Below, one piece after another: positions 1-5,691 of a stretch of 8,971 nucleotides of DNA (the first letter of the stretch is position 1; every line of letters starts with the position of its first letter). Made by a program: the position numbers and the translations under genes. Source of the stretch: an uncultured SAR116 cluster alpha proteobacterium (GTDB lineage: Bacteria; Pseudomonadota; Alphaproteobacteria; Puniceispirillales; Puniceispirillaceae); assembly GCA_902520575.1 (NCBI GenBank), contig CABYOG010000037.1, positions 1 through 8,971 on the forward strand, given 5' to 3'. The notes under the pieces were generated by a model. The model searched no databases. It saw only the letters and a program-made list of their open reading frames with translations, and had not been told where the DNA came from.

Positions 1-907
1 AATATTTGTGATGATTGAATGTTTCGTCGATCGCGGTGGAAAATGGTTTGTATGAAACATCAAAAATTTTAGGCCAATCAATCACTTCAAATTCATCCCT
101 TGCAACGAGCGCCTCTAGTTGTTGAGTCGTAAATGGAGGATTTTTATCAAACAGCGCCCAAACCCAAAGAAGAATATAAAACAGGCGATAAGGGATGTTA
201 AGCAACAATGTCCGCGATTGGGTCGCCTGTTTAATTTCACGAATAATATCGATGTAATCCACTTTTTCATGACCGGAAATGTCAAATTCTCCAGATGTGA
301 TATGATTAGAGATACAGCTTATAATAATGTTGCAAAAATCCCCGGCATAAAGAGGTTGACGCATAAAGCGACCATTCCCTGGAATGGGAAAGACCGGCAT
401 GATGTTCATGAAGCGTGAAAGCCAACCCAAATGTTTTCGGTCAAACCAACCAAACATAAGCGTTGGTCGTAAAATGACAGAGGATACAGAGCTGTTCTTG
501 ATCAAATTTTCTTGTTCTGTTTTGGTTGTCGTATAAAAATCTTTTGCCACAGATTCAACAACGGATGAACTGACATGAATCAACTGTTGAATATTGTGGG
601 TTTTGACAGCGTCGAGAATATGCCGGGTAGTCTCGACGTTATTTCGTTGAAATTTCTGAAGATCATTTCCGCCAATTTGTGCCTGCAACATAACGACGAC
701 ATCTGCGTCAGAAAAGTGCGCTTGCCACTCGCCGGCTTCTGCTAAGTCTGCGTATTCTGCTATGATGTCAGGCTGAATTTTCTTTAAGATCGCCAAGTTA
801 GTCTTGTGCTTATCAAGAACGACAATATCCTTATAACCGCGTTCTTTCATTCGCACCACAAGGTTCTGACCGACAAGGCCTGCACCACCTGGAATAATTA
901 TTTTCAT
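1..907 (-). CDS. NAD-dependent epimerase/dehydratase, extended SDR (3' end beyond window)
   Basis: The minus frame opens with ATG at 907 and stays open to the left edge, giving 302 visible codons. It begins MKIIIPGGAGLVG, the Rossmann dinucleotide-binding loop (GGAGLVG, residues 7-13). Catalytic features of extended short-chain dehydrogenases follow: a serine-rich strand end HVSSS (111-115), the YxxxK pair Y125-TTT-K129, an LRP motif (146-148), and the PGNG and QPLYAGD segments (about 176-190) typical of sugar-nucleotide epimerases. The family is usually 300-330 residues, so only a few C-terminal residues are probably missing. It should be a cytosolic NAD(P)-dependent enzyme acting on a nucleotide sugar or similar substrate; the exact substrate cannot be read from sequence. 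The ribosome site is weak (AAAGG about 13 bases upstream, or CAGG at 6). It lies 150 bp downstream of the glycosyltransferase on the same strand, consistent with joint glycan metabolism (inference). Confidence 0.9.
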   Translation of the reverse strand, partial: MKIIIPGGAGLVGQNLVVRMKERGYKDIVVLDKHKTNLAILKKIQPDIIAEYADLAEAGEWQAHFSDADVVVMLQAQIGGNDLQKFQRNNVETTRHILDAVKTHNIQQLIHVSSSVVESVAKDFYTTTKTEQENLIKNSSVSSVILRPTLMFGWFDRKHLGWLSRFMNIMPVFPIPGNGRFMRQPLYAGDFCNIIISCISNHITSGEFDISGHEKVDYIDIIREIKQATQSRTLLLNIPYRLFYILLWVWALFDKNPPFTTQQLEALVARDEFEVIDWPKIFDVSYKPFSTAIDETFNHHKY

Positions 908-1057
908 TAGCCTGATAGCTACCTTTATTCACCAACAACAAATGAGTAAATAATATAACACCGTCCATACATAGGAAGAATCACCCCCAACAATCTCGAT
1001 TGACCAAGAAATAGTGATTTTTTAAGTAAAAGCCAAGATTTTCTTCAATAATGAACT

Positions 1058-2533
1058 TTAATTTCGTGGATTTGGGTTAGGCGGAGCGGTAGGAATTAAA
1101 GAATATGATTTTTGAAAATTTGCAAACCCTTTTTTGCTTGTCATGGTCGCATCAGGGTGCTCGCCAGGAACCACAACATATTTTCGTTCTGTCATATCCA
1201 AGGGAAAGCCAACATGTGACCAAATAGTGCCAATGTCTGTAACTTCTCCCAGTCCTGCCTGCTCAATTTGGGACAACATCTGTTCTGCAGCACCTCCTGT
1301 TCTCCATTGATTGTAGCCTAAGGTGGCATTAACCGTGATGAAGACTCCAAAGATACAGCTCAGTATCAAACGGCTGCGATAGACTGAAACGGGAAGTGCT
1401 ATCATAAATACAGGCAGAACAAACATTAAGTATCGTTGTGCCGGACGGGTAAGCGAAAATGCCAGCAAAATGATAATCACGGCAAGGCTGAGGCTTGCCA
1501 TAAGCTTATTTGAATGATTTTTTTTGCCTATGAAAAGTAAAAGGGGAATAAAGACGCCCGCTGCAAGAATAGCAAGGATGCCATTCATGACATTAAGATT
1601 CAGCCAGTCATCAAATGGTCCAAATGCCATTTCGCCCGAAACTCGAATGCCAAAGAGGCCAGAGATAAAAATCGCTAATATAACAGGAAGTAAAATCAGA
1701 TGACGAGGCTTGAAAAAAGACCAAGTCATAGAATTCAGAATGGGCAAAACTCCAGCCATCAACACGAGGTAACCGGCATAAACGACGAACTTTGAAAGCG
1801 GATTTGAGTCGGTATGCTTTACAAAATCCATTTGGAATTTATCTGGGATTATCCAAAACCCAAAAAGATCATGGATGACGACAAGGTATGTGCCAAGCAT
1901 TGCCAATGCGATTATCACTATGATGACAAAGGAAGCTCGTGCAGACTTCTTGTCTTCGTCGAACAACAGCAGGGCCATCAACACAACCGATAGGGAAAGT
2001 GCATGATATTTTAAGAGCGTTGCCAAGCCTAAGAGTAAGCCAGAAATAACCGCACGCCATAGTCTATGATTATGTTTAAGCACAATCGAGATCGCAAAAA
2101 TACCTACTGCTGCTGATATAAAATCTGTTGTTGCTCGCGTTGAAAAGGTCCACACGAGTGGGTTAAACAAAAGTAACGCCACAATAATTGTATGATCTTG
2201 ACGTCCGACAAATCGGCAAATGTTCATAACACCTATGGTCAACAATATGACACTGGCAACGGATAATCCTCGAATGATAACGAGTAAGCTTGTATCTGGC
2301 ATTATGTAAGCGATCTTGCTTGCCAAATAGGAGAGGGCAACGGGATTCGCTTGAACATCGAAGAAAAGTTCGATCAATAATTTGTCTTCTGTAAGAAAAT
2401 ATTGAGCAGCATTTACAAATGCATACTCGAGGTTCACCATCGGTAGAGAAATGTTTACAAGGTGGGCGACGAGAAACCCGGCAACGATGAGAACAATCCT
2501 TCTGAACTCCCCTGTATTTAATACCTGGAACAA
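1058..2533 (-). CDS. polytopic membrane glycosyltransferase, GT-C fold (GT39/ArnT-like)
   Basis: A 491-residue integral membrane protein with about ten or more hydrophobic helices. Features match GT-C enzymes, which move a sugar from a polyprenyl-phosphate donor on the outer face of the inner membrane. After the first helix there is an acidic loop residue (NLEYAF, E36) where these enzymes carry the catalytic acid. RATTD (133-137) lies where a charged motif is common, and TRPAQRYL (362-369) precedes a late helix. The C-terminal 80 residues are soluble and end in a Pro/Asn-rich tail (PTAPPNPNP). The start is TTG at 2533: GAGGA sits 9 bases upstream, and an in-frame TGA lies two codons before, so no longer form is possible. 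The family call rests on topology and motif placement only; acceptor and donor are unknown. The epimerase gene follows 150 bp downstream on the same strand. Confidence 0.75.
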   Translation of the reverse strand: MFQVLNTGEFRRIVLIVAGFLVAHLVNISLPMVNLEYAFVNAAQYFLTEDKLLIELFFDVQANPVALSYLASKIAYIMPDTSLLVIIRGLSVASVILLTIGVMNICRFVGRQDHTIIVALLLFNPLVWTFSTRATTDFISAAVGIFAISIVLKHNHRLWRAVISGLLLGLATLLKYHALSLSVVLMALLLFDEDKKSARASFVIIVIIALAMLGTYLVVIHDLFGFWIIPDKFQMDFVKHTDSNPLSKFVVYAGYLVLMAGVLPILNSMTWSFFKPRHLILLPVILAIFISGLFGIRVSGEMAFGPFDDWLNLNVMNGILAILAAGVFIPLLLFIGKKNHSNKLMASLSLAVIIILLAFSLTRPAQRYLMFVLPVFMIALPVSVYRSRLILSCIFGVFITVNATLGYNQWRTGGAAEQMLSQIEQAGLGEVTDIGTIWSHVGFPLDMTERKYVVVPGEHPDATMTSKKGFANFQKSYSLIPTAPPNPNPRN

Positions 2534-2843
2534 TTCTCACGGTCCTCGTTGTTGCTAGCTCGAAAAGCGGTCAAACGAATTAATGAGCGGTGCTAGTCGA
2601 TGTATTGAACTTAAATCTAAAATTTTATTAGTTTCTCGTGAGTGTGTTTTTTTGGGAACGTAATTTTTCTGGGTAAAAAAAACAAGGTTTTTTTCTTCGA
2701 TGAGCCTCGATCAGACTTGCGGACTTGCAAATGGTTCATTTCATCGTGACTTGTTTGTTTAAAAGTAAGTCCACCTCTATTCCGTCGAATAATCAAATTG
2801 ATACCATAAATTATTTCTATATCTATCGAACTGTTAAAATCAT
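2534..2843. other. long spacer upstream of the glycosyltransferase, no supported gene
   Basis: No recognisable gene. It contains A/T tracts, including AAAAAAAC/GTTTTTTT arms (2676-2683 and 2687-2694), a short AT-only inverted repeat too weak to call a terminator. A minus-strand open frame (2617-2931) runs through it, but it has no ribosome site at its TTG, no recognisable domain and a lysine-rich end produced by the A/T tracts. It presumably holds the glycosyltransferase promoter, but no convincing -35/-10 pair is seen. Confidence 0.5.
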
Positions 2844-2854
2844 TAAGGAGGTGA
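2844..2854 (+). promoter_or_regulatory. perfect extended Shine-Dalgarno sequence
   Basis: TAAGGAGGTGA is an eleven-base match to the complement of the usual 16S rRNA 3' tail, the strongest ribosome-binding sequence in the window. The next ATG is at 2864, nine bases past the end of the match and about 12 past GGAGG, somewhat long. Read on the minus strand, TCACCTCCTTA could also be a chance resemblance to the 16S rRNA 3' end. Confidence 0.45.
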
Positions 2855-2863
2855 GAGCCCAGC

Positions 2864-2998
2864 ATGTGTTTCCGTATAGAAGCTGTCTCTCCTGACCAAG
2901 TGTTTGGAAATTTGTTGACCAAGGAACCCAAGGCAACACGACTGTTGATTAGCCCTTATTATCTTACCTCCCATCCGATGCACAACATGACAACATAA
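2864..2998 (+). CDS. possible small protein, 44 residues, unknown
   Basis: Open frame ATG to TAA, beginning MCFRIEAVSPDQVFGNLL and ending HPMHNMTT. No family recognised, no signal peptide, no membrane segment. Support is the very strong ribosome site just upstream plus mixed, protein-like composition; the long spacing from the site and the shortness argue against it. The stop codon and last codons lie inside the first copy of the palindromic repeat (ACAACATAA), so the repeat may have supplied the end of the frame. No other coding frame on either strand is clearly better here. Confidence 0.3.
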   Translation: MCFRIEAVSPDQVFGNLLTKEPKATRLLISPYYLTSHPMHNMTT

Positions 2999-3063
2999 TA
3001 CCTACGCACCCCCTATGGCTCATGCGTGGGGTGGGTCACATGATGTGTAATCATGTCTAACGC
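2990..3063 (+). repeat. dispersed palindromic repeat, copy R1
   Basis: First of three copies. The core has a perfect stem CACCCC (3007-3012) with GGGGTG (3028-3033); the 15-base loop contains ATG-GCT-CAT. It aligns with R2 over about 74 bases (shared blocks ACATAA, CGCACCCCCTATGGC, TACATGAT or CACATGAT, TCATGT) and with the reverse complement of R3 from ACAACATAATACC through GGGGTGGGT. It lies about 85 bp downstream of the minus-strand secreted-protein gene. It could be a REP-type or MITE-like element, or act in 3'-end formation. No run of T follows the stem, so it is not a classical intrinsic terminator. Confidence 0.75.
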
Positions 3064-3149
3064 TCATCAGACTAATCCATAGTTCGGAAGATGGAGTAAT
3101 TGGAAGCTTTCAAGTAAAAAGTTTGAAGACCGGTGACCCCCCAAGACAA

Positions 3150-3497
3150 TTACATCTTACAACCAACAACCGTGATATATGTCCCTGACTGGCCATCATT
3201 GTCGCTAAGCCAACACATTTTAACCCGCCTTCCATATTTGATACTTCTAACTGAAATACTGGAGAGCATCACTCCAGTCTGCGCGTTGACGATGGAAATT
3301 TTTTCATCTAGAGCAATAGAGTTTGTGCTGAGTTTGATATTCCTGAATGTCTTGCAACTTGCTTCGGTGCAAAATTTGAAAGTTTGTGCACTAGTCCATT
3401 GGACACTTGAAACTTCTACTTGGGCAGAAACAGCAATTGGCATTATAAATAAAAACAAGACCGGCAAGGCAGGTCGAAAAAATCTAATCCCTGACAT
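3150..3497 (-). CDS. small secreted protein with four cysteines, unknown function
   Basis: A 115-residue precursor. The N terminus is a clear Sec signal peptide: basic residues (R5, R8), a hydrophobic core LPVLFLFIMPIAV, and an A-x-A-like site VSA|Q, giving cleavage after residue 25. The mature ~90 residues look beta-rich and carry four cysteines (C43, C48, C95, C113), an even number that suggests two disulfides in the periplasm or outside the cell. No known domain is recognised. Start choice: ATG 3497 has AAGGGGG about 8 bases upstream. A GTG at 3518 opens the same frame but would put a charged leader in front of the signal peptide. Repeat R1 lies downstream. A large plus-strand open frame over the same DNA is the antisense shadow. 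Confidence 0.75.
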   Translation of the reverse strand: MSGIRFFRPALPVLFLFIMPIAVSAQVEVSSVQWTSAQTFKFCTEASCKTFRNIKLSTNSIALDEKISIVNAQTGVMLSSISVRSIKYGRRVKMCWLSDNDGQSGTYITVVGCKM

Positions 3498-3567
3498 TGT
3501 CGTTACCCCCTTTTTCACTTTAGTTCACATTTTGCTGCAATGGTCTGCCACACTACAATTGAAACAC

Positions 3568-3579
3568 GTAATATATTAC
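3568..3579. promoter_or_regulatory. 12-bp perfect palindrome upstream of the secreted-protein gene
   Basis: GTAATATATTAC is a perfect palindrome about 70 bases upstream of the ATG at 3497. On the minus strand it overlaps TATATT, a plausible -10 element, although no good -35 is seen. It could be an operator or simply AT-rich chance symmetry. Confidence 0.25.
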
Positions 3580-3631
3580 AATTACAATGCTATAACACCT
3601 GATATTCGTGAAAGACATGTTCCTTTTGATG

Positions 3632-3787
3632 TTAGGCAGTGTTGGGTAGGAAGAGAAGCAAGAATGAAGACCATATTACAATAAAGCCCAACCAATAAGA
3701 TTGTGCTCGCAAGCGTTTCTTTCCGCAGAAATGACCCCAGAATATCTCAGATAGAAGAAAGATAGTCACTGCTATAAAAACAAGCAT
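3632..3787 (-). CDS. possible small double-span membrane protein, 51 residues
   Basis: Frame from ATG 3787 to TAA 3632. It has two hydrophobic segments, LVFIAVTIFLLSEIFWG (residues 2-18) and YWLGFIVIWSSFLLLFL (31-47). A basic loop with CGKKRLR lies between them, a charge pattern that predicts a hairpin with its loop in the cytoplasm. It is too short for standard gene callers. An in-frame stop lies eight codons before the ATG. The ribosome site is poor (GGGA at a spacing of about 5), which limits confidence. It sits 134 bp upstream of the secreted-protein gene on the same strand and just downstream of another hydrophobic mini-ORF. No family recognised. Confidence 0.42.
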   Translation of the reverse strand: MLVFIAVTIFLLSEIFWGHFCGKKRLRAQSYWLGFIVIWSSFLLLFLPNTA

Positions 3788-3831
3788 TATTATCCCAATT
3801 TCTATGAGTTATTACCCTTTTTCCATCGACG

Positions 3832-3951
3832 CTAAAACCAATTTTCTAAATAAGCAACTATTATGATTATAAAAGTATAGCTGAAGGCATACCACTTAAA
3901 AATGTAACTAAATGGCTTACCCTGGCTATTCATCTTATGTATTTTGAACAT
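3832..3951 (-). CDS. possible small single-span membrane protein, 39 residues
   Basis: Frame from ATG 3951 to TAG 3832 (alternative ATG 3933 gives 33 residues). A basic, polar N terminus (MFKIHKMNSQGKP) leads into an aromatic-rich hydrophobic stretch (residues 16-35, with FIIIIVAYL), a single membrane-spanning helix with the N terminus probably inside. The ribosome site is weak at both starts. It is followed 44 bp later on the same strand by the two-span mini-ORF. I treat the pair as a tentative cluster; either could be AT-rich noise, since AT-rich DNA readily encodes hydrophobic runs. Confidence 0.33.
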   Translation of the reverse strand: MFKIHKMNSQGKPFSYIFKWYAFSYTFIIIIVAYLENWF

Positions 3952-4087
3952 CTGTTTTTCTTAAGGTATATGGTTGGTGTACTCTAATTCTGAGGCAAAT
4001 CTTTATCAAAAGCAAATCTGTAACCAAGAAACGTATTGAAGTTTCGCAAATGACAATAAGCAAAAATTAAGAGTGAGGAACGGTTAT

Positions 4088-4477
4088 ATGATTACAAATG
4101 GTGTAATAATACTGATTATGTTTGGAAATTTCTTCTATGCTTATCGCTGCATTTTTCAAACTCAAAGTTATATACAGCAATATGGATTTGGTGAGGGTAG
4201 CGCAATAATGACTAGGCTCGTCGGAACTTTTGCGGCTGGTTTTGGCGTTGTCCTGATCATTGCGTTATTAACCACAATCAAAGGGGGATGGCTGCTTTTC
4301 ACTTATGGTTTTATTCAAGCTACTATAGGCGCAATCGTCTGTTACCAAACGATAAATAGCCATTGGGGAATGGTAGAAGGTTTGAAAACTTCGCCTGAAG
4401 GATATATTGCACCCGGAGTAATTGCTGGTTTAAACTTAGTTGTGCTCGTTACAGGAAGAGAATTGCTGTTTTTGTAA
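4088..4477 (+). CDS. four-helix small integral membrane protein, unknown
   Basis: A 129-residue protein with four predicted membrane helices at about residues 4-22, 43-63, 67-87 and 107-125, and little soluble sequence. The longest loop (88-106) contains SHWGMVEGLKTSPEG. No catalytic motif is visible and no family is recognised with confidence; it resembles in layout the many small four-helix inner-membrane proteins of unknown function. Start choice: ATG 4088 has TGAGGA about 8 bases upstream. A GTG at 4073 in the same frame overlaps that ribosome site and is less likely. It stands alone on the plus strand with divergent mini-ORFs upstream. No terminator is seen after the stop. Confidence 0.72.
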   Translation: MITNGVIILIMFGNFFYAYRCIFQTQSYIQQYGFGEGSAIMTRLVGTFAAGFGVVLIIALLTTIKGGWLLFTYGFIQATIGAIVCYQTINSHWGMVEGLKTSPEGYIAPGVIAGLNLVVLVTGRELLFL

Positions 4478-4486
4478 CTCATCAGT

Positions 4487-4926
4487 CTAAGAGATTATCC
4501 AATCATTGTTAACATTCTCTGGTGCGAAGCTGATTAGACTGGCTTTAGCGCCATCATCTGTCTTGATATGCACATAAAATATCTTCTCAAACTCTTCATG
4601 CATCACATTCACCAACTCGCTGTAAAACCCACGTATGATGAGTACATGAGTCGGACTGATAGTAAGCTGACTTGTGAGTATAGGTTAAAATCTTCTTCTC
4701 TCTCTCTTAGCTGCTGGTGAATGCCGACACAGGTAAACATTTTATTCTGCAAAAGAGGATCATTTTCAATTAATGTGGCGTCTTTATCGTGATTTCGGTG
4801 AAGCCGACCAAAATACTGAGTTTGATGATCATGAATATCAGGATCAACCTCAATCACGTTTTCGGTATAGGAGTCTTGATTTAATTCTACCCCTCTTATA
4901 GCTTGAACAAGAACTCTAAAACTAAA
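4487..4926 (-). pseudogene. probable frameshifted gene remnant, unknown family
   Basis: Two overlapping minus-strand frames with coding-like codon use (many G- or A-first codons). The upstream frame is open from 4926 to 4609 and includes FRVLVQAIRGVELNQDSY and FGRLHRNHDKDATLIENDP. Its first start codon, GTG 4857, has no ribosome site. The downstream frame is open from 4684 to the TAG at 4487 and reads THVLIIRGFYSELVN, then YVHIKTDDGAKASLISF, ending FAPENVNNDWIIS. The 3' frame looks like a genuine protein C terminus but lacks a good start. A single frameshift between about 4610 and 4684, next to a GA-rich run, would join them into a protein of about 140 residues. Alternatives are two unrelated small genes, a sequencing error, or noise: the plus strand also shows short open frames here. 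Confidence 0.4.
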
Positions 4927-4954
4927 TTAATCTATATCACTTCATTCTAGTCTT

Positions 4955-4984
4955 TTGACAAAACTAATTTTTTGTCGTTATCTT
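4955..4984 (+). promoter_or_regulatory. sigma-70-like promoter for the cysteine-rich peptide
   Basis: A perfect -35 TTGACA (4955-4960), an 18-base spacer and a fair -10 TATCTT (4979-4984, four of six matches). Transcription would start near 4990, leaving a leader of about 20 bases before the ATG at 5012. Confidence 0.45.
4957..4976. promoter_or_regulatory. inverted repeat inside the promoter spacer, possible operator
   Basis: GACAAAA (4957-4963) and TTTTGTC (4970-4976) are perfect inverted arms separated by six bases. They overlap the -35 box and fill the spacer before the -10. That is the usual place for a repressor or MerR-type activator site. Which regulator, if any, binds is unknown. Confidence 0.35.
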
Positions 4985-5011
4985 TAAGGCTGGTTAAAAA
5001 TGGAGTTTACC

Positions 5012-5152
5012 ATGACAGATTCAGAGGACATTTGCTGCGCAAACACTTGCTGCGCAGACGGATGTTGCAGCGATGATTGCGCTGACAACTGCGAGGCTTC
5101 ATGCTGCAACGATGGGTGCTGTAATGAATATTGCAATGATAACTGTTGCTGA
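5012..5152 (+). CDS. cysteine-rich acidic peptide with regular C/CC spacing
   Basis: A 46-residue peptide, ATG to TGA, with 15 cysteines (33%), 11 acidic residues and no lysine or arginine. Cysteines occur singly or as pairs at 8/9, 13/14, 18/19, 23, 27, 31/32, 36/37, 41 and 45/46, and exactly three residues separate every consecutive block. The intervening residues are mostly Asp, Asn, Ala and Gly. There is no signal peptide. A ribosome site GGAG (5002-5005) lies six bases before ATG 5012; an in-frame ATG at 5000 would add MEFT and has its own AAGG site. A promoter and palindrome lie just upstream. The composition suggests a metallothionein-like metal-binding peptide or a thiol-rich precursor, but the strict repeat fits no family I recognise. 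The antisense frame, rich in Gln, Ser and Leu, is a shadow of the TGC/TGT repeats. Confidence 0.7.
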   Translation: MTDSEDICCANTCCADGCCSDDCADNCEASCCNDGCCNEYCNDNCC

Positions 5153-5265
5153 AGCGAAAAACTCATGGTGGATAATTTTTCCGGAGCCCTTGCTCAAAGA
5201 TTAACTGATAAAGAATTTACAATGAGATAATTTTACCCAAATGGTTGTTTTGGGAGAGCTTAGAA

Positions 5266-5583
5266 ATGGCAGAAATAGTAATTATTGGACACTTTAGATA
5301 TAAAAATGGAAAAATTATGGGGGTGGGTCATGATTGGGCCGAAGAGAACGCTGACCTAACATGGATCAAGGGCTTAACAAAAGTTGACACTTTTCACATA
5401 GCGCCAGACAAAGGCATGGCGATATACTTTTTTAAGTCAACGGAGCAGGCGAAACAATCGCTTCCAAGACTAAAAGAATTCTTTGCTGGTTATTCTGGGA
5501 TGTTTGAGTGCAGGGTCAATTTTGAATTAGGTGCATTCAATGCGACTCTGAGTGAAAAGTTAACTTCCCAAGCCGGTGGATAA
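5266..5583 (+). CDS. small cytosolic protein, 105 residues, unknown
   Basis: No signal peptide and no membrane helix. Alternating strands and helices (AEIVIIGHFRY, then DKGMAIYFFKSTEQAKQSLPRL, then a strand with MFECRVNFELG) look like an alpha/beta ferredoxin-like or dimeric alpha-beta-barrel fold, but this is an impression from pattern only. There is one cysteine (C82). ATG 5266 is chosen because GGGAG (5252-5256) lies nine bases upstream; the TTG at 5245 would place that site inside the gene. It follows the cysteine-rich peptide by 113 bp on the same strand, so co-transcription is possible. Repeat R2 begins about 30 bp after its stop. Confidence 0.68.
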   Translation: MAEIVIIGHFRYKNGKIMGVGHDWAEENADLTWIKGLTKVDTFHIAPDKGMAIYFFKSTEQAKQSLPRLKEFFAGYSGMFECRVNFELGAFNATLSEKLTSQAGG

Positions 5584-5615
5584 TTTAAGACTTCTACCCC
5601 CGTCCATTACACACC

Positions 5616-5691
5616 CCATATACATAACACCTGCGCACCCCCTATGGCCTATGCATGGGGAGGGTTACATGATATGTACTCATGTTAAATG
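5616..5691 (+). repeat. dispersed palindromic repeat, copy R2
   Basis: Same orientation as R1. It shares CGCACCCCCTATGGC (5634-5648), then ATGCATGGGG and GGGTTACATGAT. The inner CCCC/GGGG arms surround a loop of ATG/CAT words; outer arms CATATACATAA and TTACATGATATG are imperfect inverted repeats. It lies just downstream of the 105-residue gene. Immediately after it, TAAGTGAC occurs twice (5698-5705 and 5711-5718) with a 13-base period. Confidence 0.75.

Noticed and set aside
119..418. 99-codon plus-strand open frame
   Set aside because: Antisense to the epimerase, whose minus frame carries clear SDR motifs throughout; Lys/Asn-rich with no family resemblance.
2676..2694. AAAAAAAC/GTTTTTTT inverted repeat
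   Set aside because: Almost all A:T pairs with a three-base loop, and no gene ends nearby; not a credible terminator.
2617..2931. 104-codon minus-strand open frame upstream of the glycosyltransferase
   Set aside because: TTG start without a ribosome site, no domain, and a C terminus made by homopolymer A/T tracts. Kept only as part of the spacer description.
3133..3684. 183-codon plus-strand open frame
   Set aside because: Shadow of the minus-strand secreted protein, which has a textbook signal peptide and a good ribosome site.
4568..4720. 50-codon plus-strand frame starting MHIKYLLKLF
   Set aside because: No ribosome site, and it overlaps the more coding-like minus-strand frames; a loose resemblance to short DUF3563-type proteins was not convincing.
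4984..5166. 60-codon minus-strand frame rich in Gln, Ser and Leu
   Set aside because: Its repeats are the complement of the TGC/TGT cysteine codons of the plus-strand peptide, which has the ribosome site and promoter.
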